DNA from: Sclerotinia nivalis
Lineage: Eukaryota > Ascomycota > Leotiomycetes > Helotiales > Sclerotiniaceae
Direction: 5' to 3'
DNA: 64,000 nucleotides
Assembly: GCA_029531795.1 (NCBI GenBank)
Contig: JAPEIS010000014.1
Location: 1,116,001-1,180,000 of the forward strand
Below the pieces are notes generated by a model, which had not been told where the DNA came from, did no database searches, and was given only the letters and a program-made list of their open reading frames with translations. The position numbers and the translations under genes were made by a program. This document shows, piece by piece, positions 33,768 through 45,803 of the stretch (the stretch's first letter is position 1; every line of letters starts with the position of its first letter).

Positions 33768-36476
33768 ATGTCTTCTTTCTTCAACGAAGGGTGGATTAAT
33801 AGCTCTTCAAGGATTGCATATACTCCGGACGACTCAGGTTATGACAGTTCATCTCCCAGACGAAGGTCAAGTATATTCAGTGGTAAGCGCCATATCTCCT
33901 CATTGATGTATCGCATTGGCATTTTCTTAAATATCTACAGATACCGATACGACCTATGATCCTTTTCTGAGACAGTTTCGAGATGAAAATGGAAAGGAAT
34001 GGAAACCGAGTCTTTCCATACGAATCAAAAATGTAATTAATGGAGTTTCTATGGATCACAAGCTATCAACGACTGCACCAAATAGCCTTAGGTTCGATGG
34101 AGCGTCAGATAGTCCCAGGACTCCAATGACTTCGTCATCGTCGACACTACCTCGATTCAATATTAAAAGTAGGCCAACTCTCTCAAACACACTTCGAGCT
34201 CGAACGTCAGTCGACTCGACGCAGACTAGAAAGTCTCTCAGCTCTTTGCATTCCCCCGATCGATTTTTGCCAGTCTTAAAAAGATCCGACTCCGCCGCAC
34301 AGAGCTTTCGTGCTAACAAAGATCCTGGAACTCTGTCACCATATGAAAGATTAATGAGAAACAGCAGCGCAAGCCTAGATGCTTTTAATCCACGTCGACG
34401 TGCAACATCACCTATTCCGCTAGCCTCTCGGCCCGATTCGAGACGAATTGTTTCTGCAAATCGTGGTAGAGGTAAACAATATCTAACGGCAATAAGTGAT
34501 CCCTGTTCTAATCATTCTACAGGTGCTACTGCCCTTACTTTCCAGAGAAACGCCCCAACAACACCCAACGGGGAGAGGCAGGTACGTCTAGGTTTGGATT
34601 CGGTTTCCATTTATTCCTCTCAACCCATACAGTCAATAGTGAGGAAGGATGCGAAGTTTGATATTGTCACCCTTTCTTTCCTTGTACTGATTACCACAGG
34701 TCAGTGTAGGAACTGTATGGGCTGTCGGAGGAGTGGCTCCCGTGAGCGCTGGCATTCCCGATGGTCGCGGTGGTTTGTTGGGTAGTGGAACAAATGCGCC
34801 GTTGTATACTACATCCTTCTCCGCCTCGCGCCCAAAAGCACAGGAAGATTTTGAAAAGCATGAAGATAGGTTAGCACAAGCATTGGACATTGATCGCATC
34901 CAACGTGTTTTTGAGTTTCGAGATTCTTTAAAGACACCACCCGCAACTCCCCTCGATTCCAGGTCCAAAAAGCATAATTTTGAAACGAAGACGGCATGGA
35001 ATGGAACAGAGTGGGTGCTGGGTGGACCAGAACAAAGTTAGTAACTTTGCTTCATACTATCTGTATTTACAGACTCAATTCTAATTATTATACAGAGCAA
35101 CAACTACCACAAGAACCTCGGACGCTTCCTGTTGCTCCCTTCAAATATGTTTCTCCGTTGTTGTTATATTGTTTTTACTGACATTCAGCACAGTTCTTGA
35201 TGCACCAAATTTACGAGACGACTTTTATTGCTCGGTTCTTGCATACTCCGCAACAAGTCATACACTGGCAGTTGGCTTGGGTTCATTGCTTTATGCATGG
35301 TCCGAAATGGCTGGAGTTCATTTACTTCATGGCGGAACTTCAAATGCTTCTTGGCTGACATCTCTGGCATTCTCATCTACACAAGGAGCTAAATCTGTGC
35401 TTGCATTTGGCAGGTCAGATGGATCTTTGAGTCTTTTATCACTTTATGATAGTCTATTGCCCAGATTCGAGGTTCAGCAGCCATGCCCTATAGCTTGCGT
35501 CACTTGGAGACCTTCTATTACAATGCGACCTTCCCGGAATCCACTCGCATCGGGTATTATGGTGAAGACAGAAGATTTGATTGTTGGAGATGAACAAGGC
35601 AATGTTTACTACTATGCCGTTGAATGGCCTGATGCATGGGAAGTAACTCGTGATGGCTGGTCTGGCTCTATGGCACTTATTGCGCGAATTTCCATCCACA
35701 CACAACAAATATGTGGTCTCTCCTTTTCCACTGACGGTTCTTCATTCGCAACTGGAGGTAACGATAATCTTTGTTGTCTCTTCCGTACAAACGAGGTCAC
35801 CCGTCCTTCTCGTGATCAGCTTGGCACCGCAGAAGAAGTGTTTCTCGCCACAGCAGGAATGCGTCGCATACACAGCGTAACTGGTCAAAATCGCGTTAAA
35901 GAAATCACCTCTGGCGCTGAAAAACATCGTTGGATTCATGGAGCTGCTGTCAAAGCAATTGCATTTTGTCCTTGGAGAGATGGTCTCATTGCAACTGGCG
36001 GAGGCAGTAACGATAAATGCATTCATTTCTTTCATACCTCATCTGGAGCCTGTCTCGCCACCATCAGCGTAGCAGCTCAAGTGACCTCTCTTATTTGGTC
36101 CACTACTCGTCGCGAAATTGCAGCCACATTTGGCTACGCGCAACCAGAACATCCTTATCGGATTGCGGTTTTTAGCTGGCCGGATTGCAAACAAGTGGCT
36201 GCCATTCCATGGGAAGGTGAACATAGAGCACTATTTGCAATACCATACCCAGGTGGACCAAATGAAAGTCATAGTAGTAGAGAAGGTGGAAGGGCTATGA
36301 CTAGAACGGCTCAAGAGGGTTGTTTAGTTGTGGCTAGTAGTGATGAGAGTGTTAAGTTTCATGAGGTTTGGACAAGTAGTATGAAAGCTACTAGTGGGGG
36401 GGAAGGTTTACTTGGTGGAAGTGATATTCTAGAAGGATTAGAAGGGATTGATAAGGAGGGGGCTGTTATCAGATGA
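33768..36476 (+). CDS. WD40 APC/C activator, Ama1-like (meiotic Cdc20/Cdh1 family)
   Basis: This is a co-activator of the anaphase-promoting complex; Ama1 is its meiosis-specific form in yeasts. Exons are 33768-33882, 33941-34471, 34523-34581, 34700-35036, 35096-35145 and 35194-36476. The 51-bp intron 34472-34522 is in frame and could be retained. The family marks are a C-box (SPDRFLPVL, then SPYERLMR), the PFK..VLDAPNLRDDFY entry to the propeller, WD-type blades (WLTSLAFSS, ICGLSFSTDGSSFATGGNDN, VKAIAFCPWRDGLIATGGG) and the C-terminal Ile-Arg tail (GAVIR). The product is about 790 residues with the inserts typical of Ama1. One junction is odd: the sequence after AAA (35145) lacks a GT donor in the phase needed. 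The expected AAAGGTATGT reads AAATATGT, as if two bases were lost. Family assignment is firm; the Ama1 rather than Cdc20/Cdh1 label rests on divergence and inserts. Confidence 0.82.
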
Positions 36477-37001
36477 ATTTGTGCGATGATGTAGGATTGG
36501 AGTAAAGGTAAGTGTCAAAGAATGTGACAAGGTTAGTCCCTAAGAAAGAAAGAAAGATGTGGTGTTTTGGTGTCAGGGCTCTGTCTTTACAGAATAAATT
36601 GAAACAAGACTAGGAGAAACTGCTTTTCTAGATGCGATAGCAGATGGAGTCGAATAGATGAAGGGATAAAGAGATAATATCCACGTGCTCCTCTTCTTCC
36701 TAGCTAGAAATAAAGAGTACAAATTTGCCTTATTCAATGAATTGAATTTGAAATTGACACATTCATTCGTTCATTACCTTGAATTATCTCAAAATTTGTT
36801 GTTTCTTTTTTCATATTTCTTGTTGTGTTTACCTAGGTAATGTGTTTTGTTGTGTGGATTAATGGTGAGCACTGAGCACTAGTAATTAATCATGGAATGA
36901 ATCATAGAAGTAGGAAAATTAAGACAAGGTCACCGGTAGTTAATGAATACAAAATACAAAATTTAGATACAGATGTAGTAGTAAAGATCATTTTCATATT
37001 T

Positions 37002-37009
<8 letters not shown>

Positions 37010-37058
<49 letters not shown>
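37010..37058. repeat. 7-bp tandem repeat (AAAGTAG)n
   Basis: About seven copies of AAAGTAG follow one another, ending at 37058. Confidence 0.9.
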
Positions 37059-37060
<2 letters not shown>

Positions 37061-37120
37061 CCACAGCTCACCAGTCTGAAGAAAGAAAAAAGACTCAAGA
37101 GCTCACCGGAGCTCACCGGG

Positions 37121-37325
37121 AGAAAAGAGGAAAGAGGAAAGAGGAAAGAGGAAAGAGGAAAGAGGAAAGAGGAAAGAGGAAAGAGGAAAGAGGAAAGAGG
37201 AAAGAGGAAAGAGGAAAGAGGAAAGAGGAAAGAGGAAAGAGGAAAGAGGAAAGAGGAAAGAGGAAAGAGGAGAGAAAAGAAAAGAAAAGAAAAGAAAAGA
37301 AAAGAAAAGAAAAGAAAAGAGGTTT
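37121..37325. repeat. Long all-purine minisatellite
   Basis: About 20 copies of the 7-bp unit GAGGAAA are followed by about ten copies of the 5-bp unit AAAAG. The tract is almost exclusively A and G on the plus strand for about 200 bp, so it is a strong candidate for triplex or slipped structures. It also generates spurious open frames (SSFLFPL repeats on the minus strand). Confidence 0.92.
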
Positions 37326-38826
37326 AACTCACCGGTAGTATATCTTAAAAAAAAAAAAAAAAAAAAAAGGCTCACCTAAAAGCTCATCAAGACCCTACCA
37401 AGGTATATGGAAATCAAGTTTCAAAATGCCAAAGCAGCAAGCTAGGAGTTTGATTTGATTTTTAGTGGTATCTTGCAGTATGACTCACACAATCACATAT
37501 TCATTACATCCAACGTCTATCTCATTTTTGCATTTTAATATGTTTTTCGGATTTTATTTTAACTATCTCAACGCATATGGTCGCATATGGTCGCATACGG
37601 TAAGCTAACGTAGCTCAATTGATCTGTGGAATTTCGCCAAACCAACGAATTTTCTACGTCTTTGTACTTTCATGCTATCCCCTAATTCACTCTCTGACTA
37701 CTGTACCAAAGTACCAAAATACCATTCCACTGTGCTCTAAAGCGAGCCGGACTATCCTTTGATTTCGTAATGTATCATATCGACCTCTCAATCCCCAATC
37801 CCGGAATGCAAAATGCTTGAGCATTCCCCAATCAAGTCGCCTTGGCAAATTTGATGATCCGATTGCTAAACGCCAGACACCTTGCTCACGTGGAAAAACA
37901 ACGATGGGTGGTATTTCTTAAGAAAACGTTCAAAAAAGGAAATTTTGAAAAGAAAAAGTAAAAGAGTATTGAGTTCGCTAGAGATACTCGTTGCACATGA
38001 TGACAAAGCTGACTCTTCAGTATTCCTTGAGAATTTTCTAGGAATTTTCAAGAATTTGAAGAACCACTCCGGCTGAATGGTCGTAAGCTCTGTTTGGTGA
38101 ACATAGTATCGGCCATTCTAACTTAGTCGAAGGATATTGGTGAAGTTGGAGAAGACTAGACTCGGAAGGGCTAGGTTCCATCTATGATGCAATCAATCGA
38201 GCGGACGAATTTGAAGATTCTTCGTTCTTGAGTGTCCCAAAGAGATTTTGTCTCAATCGATTCCGATGGAGTCTTAGGCGCGTTGAGTTTTCAGAAGCTT
38301 CGTTCGCTCTTAGCCCTTCAACATTAGTCGGTTTTGTTTGGCTGTTGCTCTGCTCCTACATATCCGGCATATCCAGATAGATCTCGTTCATTGTATTGTT
38401 ATTGTTATGCGGAGAGTGGAGATGATCATTGAAATTTTTCTAGGAATTTTTCAACACTGGATAAAAGGATGAGGGATGGGCGCTCGTTCGATATCGTATC
38501 GTACCCGAAGAACTGACCTAGAATGAAGTCGATGCTAATAACGAAGTCTTGATGCATCTACCGCGATTCTCGTAGAAAGATCTTGGCCTTCTTGATGTTG
38601 GGATTTCGTCCTTAGTTCGCCCTGGATGAAAAGCTGTCTTGCACTAACTCATGTCCGTTGCCTGCATGAGTAAAGGTATGCTTGAATGTTTGGTAAAGCG
38701 ACACCTTCGCCTAGAATGAGATTGACCAACGTGTGTGCGCTTTTGCTCGCGAGCATGGAGAATATTCATACAATAATCAAGGTACATCTAGGTAAGTCAA
38801 TGCCGATGGCATGACCTCCCAACGCA

Positions 38827-41800
38827 TCAACTGTTTGCAGGAGCAGATGCAGAAGAATTTGCATCCACCGTTGCCTCTGCCACAATAAGTGGAGAAGAAT
38901 CTCCACCAATGTGGAGAGTCTGGGCCTGGGCTTGTGTCTCAGGTGCAGCTGTAGGGACTTCTACAATCGGGACAATTTGTGGAATGCTTTCCTGGTTCTT
39001 CAATCCCACCGATTTTTCAATCTTGTCATCCCGCTTCTGGGTTGCTGGAATTTGTGTTTGTGTTTCTGATTCGGAAATGACGTGATTTGGATCTCTAGTG
39101 GGCTCCACTTCCTTGATAACTTGGTCCTGGCGACCTGATGAAGTTTCGGTCGATGGTGCGGCAAGGATTCCTGTTTCTGGTTTGCCTGTAGGTATTGATT
39201 TTTGAGGAGCTGGAACTGGTGTGTCAAGTGCCATGGATTCTGGCACTGATACTCCTTCTGGGATACCGCTTTCTCTGTTTGATGAGGTATTTAAGCTCGC
39301 AGCTGGGACATTGATATGGCTTCTCTCCAAAGTTGGATTGACATTGTCTCTATCCTCTTGAGATTCTTGCGGTTTCTTCTTCGAAAGTTCGGGGACGGAT
39401 TCGGAATTCTTGGTATATTGCGCATTATATCCCGCGATGTTTGCTCCAGTAAGATCCTGCTAGTATCAACGTGTTAACAATAGGTCCAGTAGTAAGAGTT
39501 TCACTGATCAAAGAAAACATCACTTACGGTGTGGGCTCGTAACTGATGCGTCTTGCTTGGTACGGCTCCATTTCCTGTCATTTCTTGATCCTTCTGAGCA
39601 GCTGGTCCTTTGCCGTTCTTAATACCCTTTGATGAATCTCGCGGATTTCCCTTCCACCAACTTCCCATGCCAACACCTCTAATTTCTCCATCATTCAGAA
39701 CATGTCGTCCACCCGAATCACCTCTCATGTGACTTTCTCCCATCACTATGTCCTCTTCATTTCCATGGTCTATGGCTCGTTTCCCATTCCCGTTCATCCT
39801 CGTCTCCAACCACAATTCGCGTTCTCGGTCAGCTTCCTGTTCTTGTCTATCCGTGGATTTCTCTTGATGTTGCATGTTCAAGAACCGTTTTTTGGCAAAG
39901 TTTCCACCTTCCATTCCATCCACTCCATCAACCCACTTTATGTTCATGATCAAATAACTCAAACCATCATGCGCAGTCGTGTTTTTTCCTCCCCATTCAC
40001 GACTCTTGATACCAAATCGGACTTTGCTAGAGTATTTGTCAAGACAATCCAGAACAAGGACTGTGACATGGAGATCGTGATCCATACGAATTGGCATAGG
40101 ACCTTTAGCAGGGGGGTGATCAAAGGTCTCGTCCGGTCCGTCATACGGGATATCAAGTTCTGGTTCAACAGAAACACCTTCATCTGATGGATAGAGGTTC
40201 AAAAGCTTAACATCGACATCTTTGGCCCACTTTCCGCAAATCCAACCTTGATGAATACAAGCAGCAATGATATCCGAATCATCCGAATAGACGTCAGTAC
40301 CCCATAGATTTTTCCGGTAAGTGATTTCTTCTCTACTTTCTGGTCTGAGATGAGCTCGAGAAATTTTGATCGTATATGTGCAATTGACCTTGCCTTCAAA
40401 ATTTGGGAAAGCTCTGTTGGTACTGGCAAAGGCACGATTATACGGGAGACGATCAGAAGAGCTTGATCGGTACAGTTTGAGATTAGGTTGGTAATACTCG
40501 TATCCAAGATGGCAACGGGGATGAATCGAAGCTGCATCAATGATTGCTTGCGACTTGACTTCGTATCTAGGCATACGGATAATGGTATTCGTAGGCGAGA
40601 CAATTTTTGGTCCTGCTGTATGGTGATGATGATGATGTCGTTGGATATGATGATGTGGAACGACCGATCTCTCGCCATTGGGTGGAGATACATTACCATT
40701 AGTGCCCTTGATGCTCTTGAATGGTGTCAACGTTTGTGACGAAGGTGATGGGATATGATCCGAAGCATCAGGTCGATGATGGTGACTAACACATGTTAGA
40801 TTAAATGGCCAGGATAGGGAATAGAGGGACATACTGATGTCTATGTGCAACATGTTTTGTACGCTTTGCTCTGCCGTTAGGTGTCTGTCGGCCAGTGCTG
40901 CTTTCATCATCACCTCTCTCTTCTTCCTTGAGCTTTCGGCGTCTTCCAAATGGACGGGTCATCATGGAACCATTGTTTTCAATGGGTGAGTTATGAGCAG
41001 AGGGTGAATCAAGGTCATCACGGCGTGGTCCAGAGAAGGGCAATCCTCCGGCCGTAGATCCTGCAACAGGACTGGGCATGCTCATAGTTGCACCTACTCC
41101 ACTTCCAATACCGTGAAATATCTTACCAAATTCGCTCTTAATACCAGGTTCGCCAGCAGGACCTGGGTGCTGAACTTGTGCACCTTGTACAGCTTGAGGA
41201 ATGGGTGAAATTCGACCTCCTCTACGATTGTCTTGAACGCTTAAAAGGCTCCTCTGGCTGTGTTGTTGCTGCATCATTTGAGGTGCTTCTTCAATTGGTC
41301 TTCTTTGGGGAGAGTCATGCTGGTGGTATTGAGTATTTGGCGGCATTGATCCACCATATGCCAATGGTTGAGGCTGCATCACGCGTGCTTGACCTTCAGC
41401 CACTTGTTGTCTTACCACATGTTGCTGTTGCTGCTGCTGTTGGTGTGGACCACGGGTCATTCTTTCTTCATATGATTGCTCAAAATGAGGACCTGGACCT
41501 GGACCTGGGCCTGGACCTGGACCTGGACCTGGTGCTGTTTGTGATTGCGGATGTGGCTGGTGATGAGAAACAGGGGGGTACCTCGGGTCACGTTGTTCAT
41601 GATGGGGCAATGGATCATAAGCGGGGTGGTTCGGGTATGGTGGGGCCGCGCTGCGTGGGTAATCATAACCATTACCATGTTGTGGATACGATGGCGGCGG
41701 ACGCTCATACGGCGGTGGTTCATATGCCATTCTCTGGTCATGTCCAGCGCGAACCCAAGCTGCGTGTTCACGAGGATCAGGTTGTCGACCATAGAGCTGG

Positions 41801-43047
41801 GAATGAGTTCGTTGTGGAATTTGGTGCGGATACTCCCCGTGCATGCCAGGTCGTTCGTGCATGGCCAAAGCTTGTTCACGCTCGGTAACCGACCTCTCCC
41901 TTTGACTCAGCATCATTGCCGCCGCCGCTGCTTCCCTATCCCTATCCCTCTCTCTCTCTCTTTCCCTCTCCCTCTCCCGCTCCCTTTCAATGTGCTCGAA
42001 GGCTGGATCATGCCTGTTGTTGAAACCACCGGGGGGTCTCTGATGGATAGGTTCTCCTCTGGTCGGGGTCTCCAATCCTCGAGGGTCATGATCCACTCTT
42101 CTACCACCAAATTGCGGTTCACCATGCAAGGTTGGACGGTCTCCAGAGCGAGAAATGGAAGAATTGTATGTCATTGGTTGACTGCTTGGTCTCGGGGGCA
42201 TGCTCATATTACTTATTCTCATCCCTTGTTGTGAATCTCGCCTATCCTCTGGGTGTTGTGCTATGGGATTTTGGGCGGGTCTTGGACCATACTGCTGAGG
42301 GGTACCATGTCGATGGTCAGGTGTCCCATATTGTCCTGGTGGCGATCCTGCAGAGTTTGCCCGATGATCTCGATGTTCATAGCGTGATTCGGGTGTCCGA
42401 GGACGTCCAAAAGAGGTATATTCATTTGCAGCGGAATTAACGCGTGGTGAAGCATGCGTCGCGCTACCATACATAGGAGGTGGTGCCGATGTGTTGATTG
42501 GGGAAGTGTACTGGCCCGGCATTGGATCTCGAGTAGCCGGTGTTGGACCTCCAAGTAATGATGAAATGGACATGTTACTTCCAGCAGTGCTCGGTGGTCT
42601 ATTCAAAGGTGGTGGTGGTAGCTCTCGACCGCTTGGAAAGCCAGCTGGCGGACCAACAGATACCGGAGGTGCTCGAGGATGTGGTGGCCCATACGCATGT
42701 TGAATGGGTCCTTGGTGTTGCTGTTGTTGCTGGGGGGAGGATGGAGGTGGCATACCTCGTCCTACTGGAGTACCATGTCCAATCGAAGAAGAGCTTGGGT
42801 GCCTTGAATGACCTCCTCCACGTATTTGTGGTGGGCCGTCTTGATAACGCGCTTGAAAATATTGTCCATCCGAAGTTCTTCGTTGATGATCCGCGTATGA
42901 AGGAGGGGCGTTCGGTGGATGCGACGACGTAGGGTATTGTGATGTTTGACCATTTGGCGCAGGTGGAAACGTAGAACGGCCATATGGGGAAGCCGTGTTG
43001 GTATTCCGCGCGAACGGTAACTGCGGCGGAGGTCTTCCACCCTCCAT
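38827..43047 (-). CDS. rxt3: Histone deacetylase complex subunit Rxt3
   Basis: Rxt3 is a subunit of the large Rpd3 histone deacetylase complex (Rpd3L), a nuclear co-repressor. The three exons on the minus strand are 43047-40835, 40785-39528 and 39459-38827. The introns are 50 and 68 bp (GTATGT...TGTTAG; GTAAGT...ATACTAG). The product is 1367 residues, far longer than the about 300 of yeast Rxt3. The Rxt3 domain is at about residues 865-1025: FEGKVNCTYTIKI, REEITYRKNLWGTDVYSDDSD, AACIHQGWICGKWAKDVDV, HVTVLVLDCL and YLIMNIKWVD. The N-terminal 740 residues are low-complexity, with Pro/Gln/His-rich parts, an ER/DR run, (GP)n and poly-Gln. A KR-rich nuclear-type signal (GRRRKLKEEERG) lies near the exon 1 end. 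The C-terminal exon is Ser/Thr/Glu-rich and without a known domain. Confidence 0.92.
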
Positions 43048-44344
43048 AACGAGATTTGTCTATTTGATATGGAAGTTGGGATAGATTTCGAGGTGTGGAG
43101 TTTCAAGAGTGGGAAAGAGATTTAGGATCGAACTAAATAATCAAGTTCACAAGGTTAGTGCCGGAGTTCTATCCGTAATCTCTTCCTCAAGGGTTCAAGC
43201 TAGTGAATATACCACGTACGATCTTTGAGCCTTGGAAAAGATGACGAGGTATCGAAGAATTATATGAATATCGACTAACGCTGAATGAAGTTTTTGTAGT
43301 GAATCTGCAAAGTTCTATTGTTGATATCTGCCAGTTGAAAGTTCGATATTGTGCCACGCCACGGCACGGTGTAGGTAGTAGGAGATCTATGGCGCAGGGA
43401 CTTTTCGGTGATTTGAGGGTTGTTAAAGGAAAGACTTTGGGGGTATCCGGAATGAACGAATGAATGAATGAGTGAATGAATGAAATGCAAGATGTAGCAA
43501 TATGAATCAAAATAGAATATGATATATTGATCGATCGCGTTAATTAAAATGCAAACATTATATTCAACCAACCGTATGAATATAACTTTTTGATATTGAT
43601 TCGACTCTTTTTGTGAGGGTTGATGGTTGAAGCTCCTCTTTGAGTCTTGCCTCTTCACTCTTGACTATGTGTTGATTGAGATTGAAAGTTCTCGGTGTAC
43701 AAGATTCTTTTCCATGAAGCTTTGATGATGAAAGTTGATGGATTTTAGTGTGAATCATTAGCTTACTTTTTTTGGTTTTGATTAGCGTGTTTACTCAGTT
43801 AGTGAATATGGAGAAAAGCAAATCTGCAGCCCCAAGGCAGTAAACAGGAAAGTGATAAATTGGGGGTCCACTCTCGGATTTCCCACTTTTAAATGGGGAA
43901 AAAGAAGGGAACGAAAGTCGAATTAACAAGGGTATAAAGCATGGGTGAATATACTACCCAATCTAGTAATTATCTAGTTGTAGATACTAGGTGCATGGAT
44001 CAACCAAGTAAGCATGGAAAACAGTCAACACAGTTGCAGTTGTACCTAGGAGAGACAAGAAGAAGCAGCTTAGAAAAGCTTCGGGTGAATGAATTTGATG
44101 GAATTTGATCTTTCCAATTTGATAGCTTGATGCACTAAGACTTTGGCTTAACCTAATTCAATCTAGTCATGAGCTTAAATATTGTAAAATGGGGTAAAAG
44201 TGTCAATATTTTTTAAAGCGTAAGGAGTGCTACTTGGGTATCTGACAGAGAGTCGATCTCTTCGATGGCCTTGCGGTACATTACATTTATCCGTTCAATC
44301 ATGTTTCCTTAGCGCACATACCCGCGATGTTGGCATACACACCA

Positions 44345-44406
44345 CCTTACAGCTTACCTTACAGCTTACCTTACAGCTTACCCTTACAGCTTACCCTTAC
44401 AGCTTT
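44345..44406. repeat. Short tandem repeat (CTTACAGCTTAC)n
   Basis: Five near-identical CAGCTTAC-containing units of 11-13 bp are in a row. Confidence 0.8.
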
Positions 44407-44519
44407 ACTTCGTACATCCATATCACACTTCAAATAGAAAACAACTTTGAATCATGCTTACTTGAGATTGGGGTTGAGGCTACTTTAACGTTGTACTCGA
44501 TTTGTACCTACCTACCTTG

Positions 44520-44866
44520 AAGATCTATAATATAGGACTACAGATATACTAGTACCTTGAAGTTGATCAAATGAAACTGTCAGCTACTTAACTTATGCCT
44601 AAAGATCATAACATAAAACTGCAAACTATTAATACCTTGAAGTTGATCAAATGAAACCGCGAGCTTAACTTATACCTAAACATCTATAATATGAGACTAC
44701 AAGCAAATGGTACCTTGAACTTTATCAAATCAAAACTGCAAGCCAGCCACCTAATGCTTGATATCAACCCTCAAATAAAACTGCAAGCCAGCCACCTAAT
44801 ACTTGATATCAACCCTCAAATAAAACTACAAGCTATCGCAAGCTATTGGACAAAACCACCAAACAA
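44520..44866. repeat. Two degenerate tandem arrays (about 90 bp and 45 bp units)
   Basis: TACCTTGAAGTTGATCAAAT or a close variant recurs at about 44552, 44630 and 44710, in units near 80-95 bp. A 45-bp unit starting AAAACTGCAAGCC is present at 44732 and 44777, with a partial third copy at 44822. Confidence 0.8.
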
Positions 44867-45803
44867 AAATGCAACGTATTGCAAAAACACCACCTACCAT
44901 ACATACCATGCAAGTCCCTTGACAACAGTACCCGCTCTCCAGCCGCCGAAATTTCCTATAAGCGCGACATACCTAAATACTCCTCAGTACCCATACATAA
45001 ACCCATACATAAACCCCTACATAAACTCCTACATAAACTCTGAAACACATCAAGCAAACAATGCTGCATGAACATGAACATGACATCCACCACCAAAACT
45101 CTGACAAGTAAACAAGCACAAGACTCAAGAAATCATGTTGCTACCCGAGCAGTGAATGTAACTGCTTGATCCCTGCAGGAGTTGAAGACTTTATGATTTT
45201 TAAACAATGAATGACTCGTTTCAGTTGAGTGAATGTCTCGTTTCGTTTTTTGCTGTTGAGAAAGGAGATTTGAGGTATATTGTCAAATTTTCTTGGAGGT
45301 GAATTTTCATTATGGTGATATCACTTAGAATTATAATTTACCCTCGGCTTCGGAATTGGGGGCTTAAATCCGTGGGGTTCTTTGATTGATATCAACTCTG
45401 TGACTTGAATTTCCGCAAGCTGTTGACCTTGATTGTAGCAATAGGTAAGTGGTGAATAGAATCCAACTTCCCGATACCAAAATACCGATTATATCCCGAT
45501 CCGGTACCTGCCACGCTTACCCTTGTACATTCATCTAGGATACGATCAGTACTACGTTATCACTACTAAAATTCCTTATACCTTATCAACACATCACATC
45601 GCTACTAAAATTCCTTATACCTTATCAACACATCGCATCACAACCAAGACATTTATCTCGGTGTGAGTCCTTAATCAGCATCATTCATACCTTATAAAAT
45701 TCACTTTATCAACTTGTACATGCCTACATCTCAACAATTTTCATAATAAAAATCTCACTCACCTTATAGATGATATGATTACTCCTCAATTCCCATCACG
45801 GCA

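Larger units (their letters stand above)
36477..38826. other. Intergenic region with purine-rich satellites
   Basis: No gene was seen in this 2.3 kb between the convergent Ama1-like and rxt3 genes. It contains the tandem arrays listed separately, a poly-A run of about 22 (37348-37369) and three near-copies of CATATGGTCG (37575-37600). A minus frame at 37103-37375 is only the translated repeat. Confidence 0.6.
43048..45803. other. Intergenic region between rxt3 and btn1, with tandem repeats
   Basis: These are divergent genes, so both promoters should lie here. A short GAAT-type microsatellite (about 43455-43495) lies in the likely rxt3 leader. Tandem repeats at 44340-44860 are listed separately. 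No gene is supported; the open frames at 44227 and 44691 are repeat-derived. Confidence 0.6.

Noticed and set aside
37103..37375. Minus-strand 90-residue frame of repeated SSFLFPL
   Set aside because: It is only the translation of the purine minisatellite; there is no start context or unique sequence.
41178..42932. Long plus-strand frames (up to 236 codons) opposite rxt3 exon 1
   Set aside because: They are shadows of the GC-richer low-complexity coding strand; the minus strand has the conserved Rxt3 continuation and splice sites.
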